Shown one piece after another: positions 1 to 10,539 of a DNA stretch of 64,000 nt. The DNA comes from Galeopsis tetrahit. Lineage: Eukaryota; Streptophyta; Magnoliopsida; Lamiales; Lamiaceae. The position numbers and the translations under genes were made by a program. Location: assembly GCA_963675135.1 (NCBI GenBank), contig OY776122.1:20772881-20836880 (forward strand), in the 5' to 3' direction. Each line of letters starts with the position of its first letter. The first letter of the stretch is position 1. Under the pieces are notes generated by a model. It worked only from the letters and a program-made list of their open reading frames with translations. It was not told where the DNA came from and made no database searches.

Positions 1-1787
1 CTTCTTTGAGCCATAGGTCTTTGATAACTTTGAATTTCCTCTATTGCTCTAGAGGATTTGTTCAAAGCAGACATCTTTAATTTCAGGCTCTCTTCACTTG
101 ATTTAAGAATATCATACTCATGTGAGAGATTTTCAAATTTGGCATTTAGAATTTTAAGTTCAAATTCTTTTCTTTTCTGAGAGAGAAGTTGATCATCAAT
201 CTCCTTTTGTTGGTCAACTATCCTGAGATTTGCTTCCTCAAGCTTTCTCAAGACTTGTTGATACAACTCAGTAGACTTGACATCAACAGCTACCTCAGAG
301 TTCTTGGTGAGTTCAGTAGCTAGTCTTTCATTTTCTCTCACACAATTGTCATGAAATTCTTGTAATCTAGTGAAATCTTCCATTAACTTTCCCAAGGAAA
401 GTTTCAGGTTAACCTCACTAGTGTTCTGTGAGATAAATGATGGTGAACTAGAAGTAGAGGATACCTCATCATCCTCAAGAGCCATGTTGCAGACATCATC
501 ATCATCATCACTGTTGGAGAACAATCCATCAGAAGAGTTGAAACTTTCAGCACTATCAGATTCTTCACCAGCCATCATGGCTTTTCTATTGGTGAATTTT
601 CTGTCTCTTTTTGCTTGTCTTTCTCTTCTTTCTTTAGAGCTTAGTTCAGGGCAGTCATATTGGAAGTGCCCTTTCTTTTTGCAGTTGTAACACAGATCTT
701 CATCATCATCCTTCTTGGATTCATCTCTTCTCTTAGATGATGAGGGTTCAGCTCTACTGGATCTTCTCCTATCAGAGGACTTGTCCTCTGATCTTCTCTC
801 TTCAGGCTTTTTGTCCTCAGCCTGATTTTCAGGGGAATTGTATCTTCTCCTGAATTTGTTATCTTGGTAGAATTTCTTGTATCTTCCAAACCTTGTGTTG
901 AGCTTGTCAAACCTTCTAGCCATCAAGGCTAGTTCTTCCTTCATTTCAGTCTTAGAGACTGACTTTGATGATCTGGGAGTGGGCTGCATTTCTGGTTCAG
1001 CAACTTTGGCTTTGAATGCCACTCCCTTAGTAGGATTTGAAGGTTCCTCAACAGGCTTTCTTCTATTGAGGTCAAACTCATAGGCTTTAAGTTCTGAGAA
1101 TATTTGTTGCATGGGCATAGTGGAGAGATCTTTGGTATTCTGCATCATTACAGCATAGACATCCCACTTTTGAGTGAGACTCCTTAGGATTTTCAGTCCA
1201 ACCTCTCTCTTGGTGTAAACCTTGCCCAGTGAATTAATCTCATTCATCACATCAGTGAATCTACCAGCAAATTTGTCAATGGACTCATCAGTCTCCATTG
1301 AGAATTGTTCAAACTTCTGCACAGCAACTTGGAGCTTGTTCTCCTTGATTTTTTCAGTGCCCTCACACATTTCAGCAAGGGTATCCCAAATTTCTTTAGC
1401 TGTGGTGCAGTGGTAGACTCTACCCATAACTGCATCTGGAATTGTTTGATAGAGGGTGTTCATGGCAAGATAATTCAAATTATCTTTCCTCTTTTCATCA
1501 GCAGTGAAGTCATCCTCATCTTTGGGAATCAATTCCCTTATATCTGCTCTTTGCTCATCTGTCAATCTGGGGTTAGTTTGAGTAAACACAAAAGGTCCTC
1601 TTGTGATTACTCTAAGCATATCAGTATGAAGAGATGCAAGATGAGCCCTCATTCTAATTTTCCAGAAATCATAATTGTCTATTGAAAACATGGGCAGTTT
1701 GTGATGAGAAATATGATTGACTGGATTTGTGGCCATGTTGTCTAATCCTTGAACAGCAGGTGGAGGAACAGCATTGTTGTTGGCCAT
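1..1787 (-). CDS. Sirevirus-type Gag, partial (element A)
   Basis: Structural Gag protein of a Ty1/copia retrotransposon, which packages element RNA into virus-like particles. The start codon is at 1787-1785 (MANNNAVPPP), 127 nt inside the primer-binding site. The frame shows no stop down to the window edge, so about 595 residues are visible. By alignment to the second copy (constant offset of 24237, no net indel) it has a UBN2-type gag domain at about residues 80-270, a basic linker, a CCHC zinc knuckle (CYNCKKKGHFQYDC) near 366-379, an acidic serine-rich segment, and a predicted coiled coil from about 465. The C terminus and any pol frame lie outside the window. Many substitutions separate it from the second copy, so the two are separate insertions and not part of the segmental duplication. 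Confidence 0.85.
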   Translation of the reverse strand, partial: MANNNAVPPPAVQGLDNMATNPVNHISHHKLPMFSIDNYDFWKIRMRAHLASLHTDMLRVITRGPFVFTQTNPRLTDEQRADIRELIPKDEDDFTADEKRKDNLNYLAMNTLYQTIPDAVMGRVYHCTTAKEIWDTLAEMCEGTEKIKENKLQVAVQKFEQFSMETDESIDKFAGRFTDVMNEINSLGKVYTKREVGLKILRSLTQKWDVYAVMMQNTKDLSTMPMQQIFSELKAYEFDLNRRKPVEEPSNPTKGVAFKAKVAEPEMQPTPRSSKSVSKTEMKEELALMARRFDKLNTRFGRYKKFYQDNKFRRRYNSPENQAEDKKPEERRSEDKSSDRRRSSRAEPSSSKRRDESKKDDDEDLCYNCKKKGHFQYDCPELSSKERRERQAKRDRKFTNRKAMMAGEESDSAESFNSSDGLFSNSDDDDDVCNMALEDDEVSSTSSSPSFISQNTSEVNLKLSLGKLMEDFTRLQEFHDNCVRENERLATELTKNSEVAVDVKSTELYQQVLRKLEEANLRIVDQQKEIDDQLLSQKRKEFELKILNAKFENLSHEYDILKSSEESLKLKMSALNKSSRAIEEIQSYQRPMAQR

Positions 1788-1914
1788 ATCTCAATAAGAA
1801 TCAATCAATCAACAAGTAATGGATTTCAGATAGAGATCAGTTCAGTGACCACACCAAATATGTGAGTTTTGAAAATCAAGATGGATTTTCAGAAGCAGTG
1901 GTCTTTGAACCCCT

Positions 1915-1926
1915 GCTCTGATACCA
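1915..1926 (-). other. Primer-binding site of element A (tRNA-iMet)
   Basis: The minus strand reads TGGTATCAGAGC, the standard plant complement of the initiator-Met tRNA 3' end. It starts two bases after the LTR end (CAACA, AG, TGGTATC). This site fixes the LTR boundary at 1929 and the element orientation. Confidence 0.9.
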
Positions 1927-1928
1927 CT

Positions 1929-3791
1929 TGTTGGTCCTGAAAGGAGTAGATAACAAGTGTATGGGGGGGGAATACACTTGTATGCAATTCTTTTTGAACT
2001 TTGATCAAACCAGAACTCAGCAAGGTTGTCTTGGACAACTCTGCTGAAGGTGATTAACTCTTCTAAGATAATCAATCCACTAAGTACTATTGAGTACTTA
2101 GTTGAATAACTATCTAGGGGAGTTATATGTGCGGAATAGTGGTTGGCCCTTTAAGTTTAGACTCCTTTAATTTCTGAAATCACTTAGTCAATGTAAAACA
2201 GTCCAGTTAAGCTTCAGGGAAGTTGTCCAAAACAGTTTTGCACAGTCTTTGAATGTGTATCTTTGAAAGATCAGTTTTGTGTGCAGTGTTGAGTGAATGT
2301 AAGTACTTGTAAAGTAAATCAACACAAGAGTTTATAGTGGTTCAGAGACTCAAGCTCCTACATCCACTTTCCCTGATTTAACAGGATAATTCCTTCACTC
2401 TTGGAATTAACTTGTTTTATAGTGCCAAGGTGCACTTGATCAAGAACACCACTCCTTGGTGAATTGATCCCTAGGATGTCTAGAGTCCTAGTACCCTCTT
2501 CTCAACTCAGAACTGAACTGTTCTTCTCTCAACAGTCAGTTCCTACCACTTCTACTACTACAACCTTCTCACTTTCACTCTTGAAAGATATGAGGATTGA
2601 AGTAAGGTTCCAACTAATGAGATATCCTTTACAATGATGATCAGTGTATAAGGATAGGATATCTCTCTAAGCTTGTGTATGAATATACAATTGGGTTCAG
2701 CTTAGAAGAAGTGTATAAAGACTAAGATAATCTCTTTGAAAGCTTAAGAGCACTTGTCAACTTGTAGGATAGTTGGATATTCTTGTCAAGGTTGAGGTGC
2801 TTGTTGAGGTCAGTTGGATGCTTTCAAATGGTCTTCACACTTCTGTATTTATAGACAAAATGGAGGATTTGCCCGTTGGAGAGGCAGCCCCAAATTGCTA
2901 TAAATGTCTTCCTTGAGTTCTTCAAACTGGAAGACAGATTCTTGATAGTGACATGTCCTCATTTGGGTAATAAACGGCTGTAACAGTTTTGTCTTCATTC
3001 TGCAGCACTTTTCCCAATGTTTGACTTCTTGTTAGGACTTGGACATGGCTTCTGAAGGTTGATCCAATGATAGGACAACATTCCTTATCATCTGGACAAC
3101 TCTCCTTATCATTATCAGCAGTTTTGCTTTTCAGCATGGTTGGCTTGCTCTTCTTCAGATGACTTGGCTCTTTCCCTTTATTTCTCTTGTGTATGGTCTT
3201 AGCTCATTCCTTTGAGGACCTTTAGGGACTGGTTGTCTCAATCTCTTCAGCATAGTTGATCTTAGGCTTTCAGAGCACTTGATCTTGGTCAACTTAGCTG
3301 AGACAACTCCTCTGGACAACTCTCCTGATCAGCATGATTGGTCTTTTTGCATCAGAGCACTTTATACTTTAGAGTTGGCTTATCTGGACAACTCTCCTGA
3401 CCAAAACCTTTGAGTAGTCTTGTCCTTTTGAGCTAGGTAGGTTTGTTCTTGCATATGGCTAGCTTCTTTGGACAACTCTCCTGATCAGAGCTTTAAGAAT
3501 ACTTTCTCTGGACAACTCTCCTGATAAGAGCATCTTAGATTTCATAGAGTGTCCTTACTCTTTGTTCCAGAATTTGAGCCTTGGGGAGACTTGATCTTGA
3601 TCATCTTCAAAGCATAGGTTCCCCCTCAAATTGTGCATCTAATTGTCTAAGAGCTGCCTAACATTTCAGCTTCTCATCTAGCCTATAATCTATATGTTCT
3701 AACATTCTTAGAACATATTTTTCATTGACTTAGGCATGTCTCAGGGGGTTTTTGGAATTCAATCAAAACATAGCTCATTTTATTCCCAACA
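1929..3791 (-). repeat. 5' LTR of Sirevirus-like element A
   Basis: A 1863-bp LTR with short terminal inverted repeats: TGTTGG at 1929 and CCCAACA at 3785-3791. It is next to the primer-binding site and about 90% or more similar by eye to the LTR at 26166-27941. It holds a run of near-identical motifs, TCTGGACAACTCTCCTGATC, between about 3099 and 3530, discussed in the findings. The right flank (from 3792) is CACTA sequence shared with copy 2 of the duplication. Confidence 0.88.
3099..3535 (-). repeat. LTR-internal repeats GGACAACTCTCCTGATCAG
   Basis: At least five copies of a roughly 20-bp motif (about 3099, 3311, 3383, 3470, 3507) ending in the palindrome CTGATCAG, irregularly spaced inside the LTR. 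The second LTR holds the same motif (27535-27720). Dispersed palindromic repeats in the upstream LTR are known in Sireviruses, where a regulatory role has been suggested; no function is shown here. Confidence 0.6.
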
Positions 3792-4564
3792 TGTGATTAT
3801 AATAAATTTAAATGTATAAGTGAAAATAATTATATTCAATGTTGTATGTAATTATAATGTTGTGAAATAAAAAATTAGAATGAATTTAAATGTTGTAAAT
3901 TGAGGATTAGAATAAATTTAAATAGTGTGAATTGATACCGTAAATAAATTATTTAATTTGAAAAACATAATTTAGTTAATTTGAAAAACATAATTTAGAA
4001 ATAATTATGATATGCTTTGATGAATAATTTAATAAGCAACAATTAAAGTTAGAATGGATTGAATTAATTAAAGAATTAAAAACTCAAATTAAATTGAATA
4101 TATATTAATTGCATTCACAACATGTCGACTAAAAGCTCCTAGCCTAAACGGCACACAGGGGGCGCTCAAAGGCCTTCGAGACCGCGAGGTCCCGAGTTCG
4201 AACCCCACAAATCGCGAAAATGGCCAGATTTCCAAAAAATGGGGTGGCCCAGCGGTGGGGGGTGGGTGTTGGTGGCCTATCGACCTGGGTTCGAAACCCA
4301 GTTTCGGCTTTTTTAAATTTTAATAAAAAGGCATCGGCAGTGGGCCCCGATGCGAAATGGCATCGGCAGTGGGCCCCGATGCCATTTGGTAACGGCGACC
4401 TGCCGATGCCATTTCGCATCGGTTTTCCCCAAATCCGATGCCATTTAAATGGCATCGAGCATATTGGCATCGGCACACTGCCGATGCCTTTGCCGTTGCC
4501 TTCATCTTTGGGGACGGCAGATCCGATGCCTTCCCCGATGCCATTTCTCCATTATTTTGTAGTG
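3792..4564 (+). mobile_element. CACTA-A element, 3' remnant (copy 1)
   Basis: This is the right end of a non-autonomous CACTA (En/Spm) element, cut off on the left by the LTR of element A. It ends ATTATTTTGTAGTG at 4564, the complement of the CACTACAAAATA terminus, followed by the target-site copy GTA (4565-4567). Subterminal GGCATCGG/CCGATGCC motifs occupy 4330-4545. The complete version is at 41092-43984. Short ORFs here on both strands are products of the repeats and have no gene features. Confidence 0.85.
4245..4298 (+). promoter_or_regulatory. tRNA-like pol III A and B boxes in CACTA-A (copy 1)
   Basis: TGGCCCAGCGG at 4245-4255 fits the A-box consensus TRGCNNAGYGG at every position. GGTTCGAAACC at 4288-4298 fits the B-box GGTTCGANNCC at every position. 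The 32-nt gap is typical of tRNA genes and tRNA-derived SINEs. A second B-box-like motif (AGTTCGAACCC) lies upstream near 4194. No complete cloverleaf is evident, so this is a tRNA-derived module and not a tRNA gene. Confidence 0.6.
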
Positions 4565-5173
4565 GTAGTGTGTGTCCTGTTATTTGGGACTTGCTTGTCT
4601 TCATGTTTTCAGCTAGAATCTTACTCCAAATATTGGTAAGTTTCTCTTTATTGCCCAAACCCTGAGTTCTCAGTCTGCCCCTTTTTAAAGTCTTTGCCTC
4701 TTTCTTGACATTTGCTGTTTTTGATTGTTTAGTGACCTGACAAATTGATAATGAAACACTTGGGATGTTCAATTTTTATTCAATTAGAAGGTAAATCTCA
4801 TTTCTTAAATTCGCTTGTGCTTGGGTTAGTTGTTGATGGTTGATATGGTCATTTGAATAAAAAACTTGAAATTTCTAACGAGATTCTTTAATTAGGGATT
4901 TTTGTTTTGACATTTTGTGCAATTTGTAGTGCTTTTGACAAATTTTACAAAGCAATTTGCATATCTCGATGACTCAAACGCAGCTTTTGGCATATTCTCC
5001 TACATTTTGACATAGTATCAGCACCCAGCCACTGAGGATTTGGTTGGAACTCGCAGTGTGTATTATATATATTGTTTGAGATTGACATGTTTTATCTCCT
5101 TTGTTATGAGTTTGATATCTTCATATATCATTGATGCAGAGTCTAAATTGAGTGAAAGAAAATCTGTAGGCCT

Positions 5174-5305
5174 CATTTGAGTTTCTGATGTTATTTCTGT
5201 TCAATGACATATGTTATTGATGATTGCGTTGAAGGAAATCATTTGAGTTTCTGATGTTATTTCTGTTCAATGACATATGTTATTGATGATTGCGTTGAAG
5301 GAAAT
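5174..5305. repeat. 66-bp tandem duplication in Helitron H1 (copy 1)
   Basis: Two adjacent, essentially identical 66-bp units starting CATTTGAGTTTCTGATG at 5174 and 5240. The same duplication is at 44594-44725, so it predates the segmental duplication. Confidence 0.9.
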
Positions 5306-5858
5306 TATTGTCTTCAGAAGATTGAATAACCTCTACATGTCATTTTGCTTCTTAAATAGCAATTTTTAAAGGTGGTTGATTTAACGATTTTGTGAAAATT
5401 GCATTCAGTGGACCCACTAATAAAATGACTCGCATTAAGTGGACCCACAATTACCCTCATTTAAGCTCTTTTTTGTTATGTTATATGTTTGCTCATCAAT
5501 GTTCTTATATTTAGTTATAAGTAGAATTTGTTGACAGTAATTTTCAGGAAAGTCAATGTAAAACTTTGATAAGTTAAGAAGAAATCTATAGGTTGCACCG
5601 TTGAGAGAGCATTGACAAACTTTTTTTGGGTTTTTTTTTTATTAGTTTTTAACAATCATGAATTCACTTTTATTATAACTGAATCTTATATTATATGTTG
5701 TATTGTTGTTGTTTGGTCCTTAATGTAACCATCTGGTCATGTCATCACCTCCCAATTCACTTGTGACATAATTGCCTAAATTATAGAATTATTTTTTGAT
5801 CACAAAAATAAAATAAAAAATTAATATTTTAATACATTACAAAAATATAACATTAACA

Positions 5859-5887
5859 GCCCGTACATTGCACGTGCAAAAAACTAG
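5859..5887 (+). other. Helitron H1 3' terminus: hairpin and CTAG (copy 1)
   Basis: GCCCGTAC-ATT-GCACGTGC forms an 8-position stem with two mismatches, then six A residues, then CTAG, followed by T. This is the standard Helitron 3' end (hairpin plus CTRR, inserted between A and T). Confidence 0.75.
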
Positions 5888-6100
5888 TATAGTATAGTAT
5901 TAGTTCACATATTGTATAGTATTAGTTCACATACTATATGGTACTCGTTCAAATATAGTATAGTATTAATTCACATACTGTGTAGTATTAGTTCATATGT
6001 TAAATAATATTTTTATATCCACATTAATCTCTAGTACTATACAATATATTAACTAGTACTATACCATAGGCGTACTAATATTATATCGTATTTAAACTAA
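5888..6100. repeat. Degenerate TATAGTATTAGTTCACATA repeats (copy 1)
   Basis: Several irregular copies of a 25-30 bp AT-rich motif around TAGTATTAGTTCACATAC. The same motif lies left of Helitron H1 at 38880-38970, so H1 inserted into this repeat block. No gene is seen. Confidence 0.7.
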
Positions 6101-6102
6101 TA

Positions 6103-6409
6103 CTCCCTCCGTCCCAGGATTTTGTGCATGGTTTGACCGGAACAGAGATTAAGAAAATGGAATATAGTGATGTGTATAGTGGAATAAATGAGGGGTATTA
6201 TTGGTAATTCATTGACTAAAGTGAATGAGATTTGACTAAAAGTGAAGGGAGATATTAAATTGTGGGCCCAAATAGAGTGGTATTTTTTTTAAATTAGATG
6301 AATGTTGTAAGGGTAAAAATTATGTGAATTATTTCCTTTTTTGGAGTGTGCAAATAATGTTGGGACGCCCGTTAAGGAAAGTGTGCAAATAATCACGGGA
6401 CGGGGGGAA
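6103..6409. mobile_element. Stowaway-like MITE (copy 1)
   Basis: A 307-bp element with terminal inverted repeats CTCCCTCCGTCCC and GGGACGGGGGGAA (one end slightly decayed), flanked by TA on both sides (6101-6102, 6410-6411). This terminal sequence and a TA target are the hallmarks of plant Stowaway (Tc1/mariner) MITEs. Confidence 0.85.
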
Positions 6410-6411
6410 TA

Positions 6412-7306
6412 TTAAAAGATTCATATTACTAACTAGTAAGAAGAACAAAATTGAGAATGAATCACACGGAACACACAATTCAATTGATAGATACAATCAC
6501 ACTCAATAAACATATGAATGCATCAACACAACGATGGCCACAAAGAAAATAATAAAGCTGATGCAATTTTATGATGTTTTCTTCTCCAATTCTCCACTCA
6601 TTTAAGTTTCTAAATATAAATTTTATTTTTCAATTAGATTATGTTATTAATTAGTCTTGAAAAATAATCTACAACTTTAAAAAACTTGTAAGAAATCAGA
6701 TATCATTGTAGAAATAACGAAGACATAACAAAATAATCTTAGTTATTATAAATCAGATTAAGCTAGAAAGTGAGCATGTCATATTCATACATTTATACCC
6801 AAATTAGAAAATATTTGATTTTTTTTAGTTTAGTTTTTTTTCGATTTTTTTTTTTTTTTTTTTTTTGTATTTTTTCCCTAAATTTTGGTCATTTTTTGAA
6901 AAAAAAAAATTGGGGGTGAAATTAATAAAAAATAGGGTAAATAAATAATAATCCATATAAAAAAATTGGATTATTTACATGTATGTAACTTGTACGCATA
7001 CGTGCCTAAAACAAGGGAGTGTGAATTTATTAAAACAAGGAGGGTAAATAGAAAATTTGGATCCAATTACATGTATGTAATTGGTACACGTATTTGATGA
7101 ATTCCACATTGAATATTATCTCACGTATTTGAATTTGAATGTAACAAAGTTGAGGACTTAGGGGAAAGAATTTAATCGTGTATATAGTTGAATTATCGAG
7201 GGAAAAACTAATTAAAAATAATAATAATAATAATAATAGAACTGATTATCTTCATTTATGTGTGGGGATATATATACATATTCAAGTTTTATAAGTACTA
7301 ACTATA
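6412..7306. other. AT-rich spacer without genes (copy 1)
   Basis: No ORF with recognisable features. It contains a T tract near 6842-6866, an (AAT)n microsatellite near 7219-7238 that is shorter in copy 2, and a 61-bp deletion relative to copy 2 at its left edge. Confidence 0.6.
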
Positions 7307-8957
7307 GTAGTGTAAGACCCGCGTAAAGGTTAAAATAAATTTATAATATATTTTAATTTTAATTTATTTAAAAAAATTAAATCTTATTGTTGAATTGTTG
7401 GAGTAATTTTAGTAAAAAAAAAAATCAAATATTATTTTTGGAGTAATTTTAGGAAATAGGAAGATAGATAAGATTAAATTTATTAATTTTATAGAGATTG
7501 TTGAAATTATAAAATATTATTGTTGGTTGGAGAAATTTTAGGAAAAAAATATCAAATTTATTGTTGGAGTAATTTTAGAAATAAGATTAAAATTAAATTG
7601 GGGTAATTGTTGGAATCATGCACATATTGTTGAAGATATATACAGTAATGATACAAATATTATTAAAAAAAATCAAATCTTATTGTCGAATTGTTGGTAT
7701 AATTTTAGGAAAAATATATACTGTAATGGTACAAATATTATTTAAAAAAAAATTGAAGTAATTTTAGGAAATAGAAAGATAGATAAGATTAAATTTATTA
7801 ATTTTATAGATGGATTGTTGGATTTATAAAATATTATTGTTTGTAGAGAGAAATTTTAGAAAAAAAAAAAACAAATCTTATTGTTGGAGTAATTTTAGGA
7901 ATAAGATTAAAATTAAATTTATTTAGATATTATTAAGATAAGATTAAATTTATAGAACTTAGATTTAAAAAAATTAAAGGCAAAATAACATACATATAAC
8001 GTAGACCTTGAAAACAAACTAAATTACTAAATAAATAAAATTAAATTTATTGTTGGAGTATTTAAATATTATTAAGATAGAGACAATTAATTGTTTGTTG
8101 GAGTAATTTTAGGAAAAGGATTATGATAATTAAGATGGATTTAAAAAAAAGTAAAAAGATCGAAATATCAAATTTTATATTTATTATTGGAGTATTTAAA
8201 TATTATTAAGATAGATAGATACGATTAAATTTATTAATTTTATAGACGAATTGTTGAAATTATAAAATACTAGTGTAGAACCCGCGTTTTACGCGGGGTT
8301 GAAATAAATGAAATAATATATTTTAATTTATTAATTAATTTTAAAAAATCTTTAAAAATATGTATACATTTATAAGTTTATTATTCTGGTGCAAAAAAAA
8401 AAGTTTGTTATTCCATTGAAAAAAATTAAATATTGTAAAAATTAAATTACGTACTTAGAAACATTGAATGTTTAATGCTTGTAAGTTGTTTTTCTCTCGT
8501 TTCAGTGTCAAAATTGGCATAAAAAATCTTTAAATTTTAAAAAATAATTTAAATCGTAATCTATTTTTTTTCTCTCTATCATAAAAATGAAAGAGAAATT
8601 TGAAACAATCTATATTGGACTTAAATCATGATACAAAAGTGGTTGAATTACAATTCTGAAAATTTAGAAGAATTGTGACATGTGACACTACAAATGTTTA
8701 CAACAAATATATGATATAAAGATTATGAATAAGATATTTAATGAAAAAATATCATTACTTGAATATGATTACTTTCACCTATAATAATAGTTTAGGTGTT
8801 TAAAATAATTTTAGATAAGTTAAAAACTTATGATAGAGAAAAGTGTGATGTAACTTGCTTCTTCTTGAACTGAATTCTCAATATTTCAAATTATAATATT
8901 AATTTTATTTATTTTATAATAAATATATAATGAGAAATTTATATAACATTTGTTTTA

Positions 8958-9947
8958 GAGAAAATTTTATAAATGGTTCTCTAACTTTATCATTCGCAGA
9001 AGGTCATGTAACTTTTTACTTTGTCAATTTTAGTTTTTTTTTTTCTCAACTTTGGTCCTTTCAATCTCATTTTTTATCCATCAAGTTCAATTTTAGTGTT
9101 TCAAGTTTAATTTCATCATTTCAATTCAATTTTAGTCCAATTAATTGGAATATAACATATGCATTTCATTTGACAATTTTTTTTTACGTTTTTGACACAT
9201 CATCCGCCACGTAATCGGTTATGAATGGAAATATGAGTAATTTTTTTTATGTTCCATATAATCAAATTTTTATTTATGATAAAATATATATACTTTTGTA
9301 TTTTTATTTAAATTAAATTAATTAAATAAAAAGGAAGTGATATGGAGTATTTAATTAAAAAAAAACTATTGCAATGAAACAAATTAAAACATAAAATTCA
9401 ATTACATATTAATACTAAAATCATGCATATTTTAATATTTAATCTTTCATAATTGAAAATTATTTTTAAGTTCATCTTATGTATTTTTAAACTAATTAAT
9501 TATTTGAGAGCTCGTAGGTAAGATAACTCGCAGTGTCATATTCTTGTGTATTGATGATAGAGTTTAGACCCCAAATATATAAAATATATATTCTCAATAT
9601 TAAATTAAAAAATAATTATAATTATTTAATACTATAAAATTTATAAAAAAATCATATTATATTAAATATCACTTTTATTTTTCTCCAAACTTCATATGTG
9701 TTAAAAATGTGGAAAAAAAAAAAAGTCACGTAAAATAAATATGTTCTACTCCAGTTAGTAGGATTTAAATTGGATTAAAATGACTGAAATTGGACTTTTG
9801 AGGATCAAAATTGATAGTAAAATGACAAATATTGAAATTATGAGGATCAGAGTTGAGACTAAAAAGACTAAATTTGATAAAGTAAAAAAGTTAAAGGATC
9901 TTTTATGGATCCAGACAAAGTTATAGGACCATTTATAAATTTATCTC
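8958..9947. mobile_element. Long inverted-repeat element (copy 1)
   Basis: Imperfect arms of about 110 bp (8958-9070 and 9834-9947) are inverted complements of each other: GAGAAAATTTTATAAATGG on the left and the complement of CCATTTATAAATTTATCTC on the right. The interior is AT-rich. It looks like a MITE or foldback element, but no target-site duplication could be fixed, so the superfamily is open. The 94-codon frame at 8930-9214 lies in the left arm and is not a gene. Confidence 0.5.
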
Positions 9948-10257
9948 ATTTATTTTATGTAACAAATTATGGAAATTTATAAATTTATCTCATTTATTTT
10001 GTTTAACAAATTTATTTCATTTATAATAAAATTATGGAAATGTAAATAATTAAATTATGCAAAAATGATAAAGGGATTAATTGTTACGTTATGAATAGAA
10101 AATAACAATAAATTAACTAAATTTCCATAAAAAAGGCTAAATATATATTCGGAATTTGCTTATAAAAAATGGTTTGAAATAGTCAATTTGACATTAATGA
10201 AGTTATAGAACCACATAATTTTAGGACGTAATTAAATATTACTTATAAAATTATATA

Positions 10258-10464
10258 TAATAGGGAATAATAATATAGAAATAATATATAATAGGAAATA
10301 ATAATATAGGAATAATATATTTTAATTTGGTTCATATCTTTGTATATATGGTTGTTATATTTACCTTAATTATATTTACCTTAATTATCTCTTTGTAAAT
10401 ACTCTTATAAATAGTGAATCATTCCTATCACCTCATTAACGGTGATCACATACCTATTCTCACA
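10258..10464 (+). repeat. 5' LTR of copia (copy 1)
   Basis: 207 bp, from TAATAGGGAATAATAATA to TATTCTCACA, directly followed by TGGTATCAG. Contains TATAAATA-like sequence near 10407 and the 34-bp AATAATAATATAG(G/A)AATAATATAT partial duplication at its start. Confidence 0.93.
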
Positions 10465-10539
10465 TGGTATCAGTCTGACTCATCGAAACCTTAATTTTCT
10501 CTCTAAAGCCTCACGCTAAATTACTTCCCTTCCCTCCTC

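Larger units (their letters stand above)
1..3791 (-). mobile_element. Sirevirus-like Ty1/copia element A, 5' part
   Basis: Reading the minus strand from 3791 down, there is a long terminal repeat, a primer-binding site matching initiator-Met tRNA, and a gag reading frame still open at the window edge. The rest of the element, including pol and the other LTR, would lie left of the window. Long LTRs, an iMet primer site and a large gag with a coiled-coil tail fit the Sirevirus lineage of Ty1/copia; the lineage is inferred. It is a diverged relative of the element at 23387-27941. It abuts copy 1 of the segmental duplication exactly at its LTR terminus, as expected of an integration into the CACTA remnant that starts at 3792. 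Confidence 0.85.
4565..5887 (+). mobile_element. Helitron H1, 3' part (copy 1)
   Basis: Sequence to the right of the CACTA insertion in Helitron H1, ending in an imperfect hairpin (5859-5877) and CTAG (5884-5887). The 5' part is absent from copy 1 because element A interrupts the segment. No coding capacity is seen. The complete structure is at 38971-45306. Confidence 0.75.

Noticed and set aside
4141..4310. A functional tRNA gene
   Set aside because: A and B boxes are present but no acceptor stem, anticodon arm or full cloverleaf could be formed, and the module lies inside a transposon.
4144..4772. ORFs of 75-150 codons on both strands across the CACTA-A end (also 43535-44192 and 41036-41374)
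   Set aside because: They are read from subterminal repeats and the tRNA-like module, overlap each other on both strands, and have no protein-family features.
8930..9214. 94-codon ORF, hydrophobic
   Set aside because: Lies in the arm of an inverted repeat, with biased Phe/Ser content from T-rich DNA.
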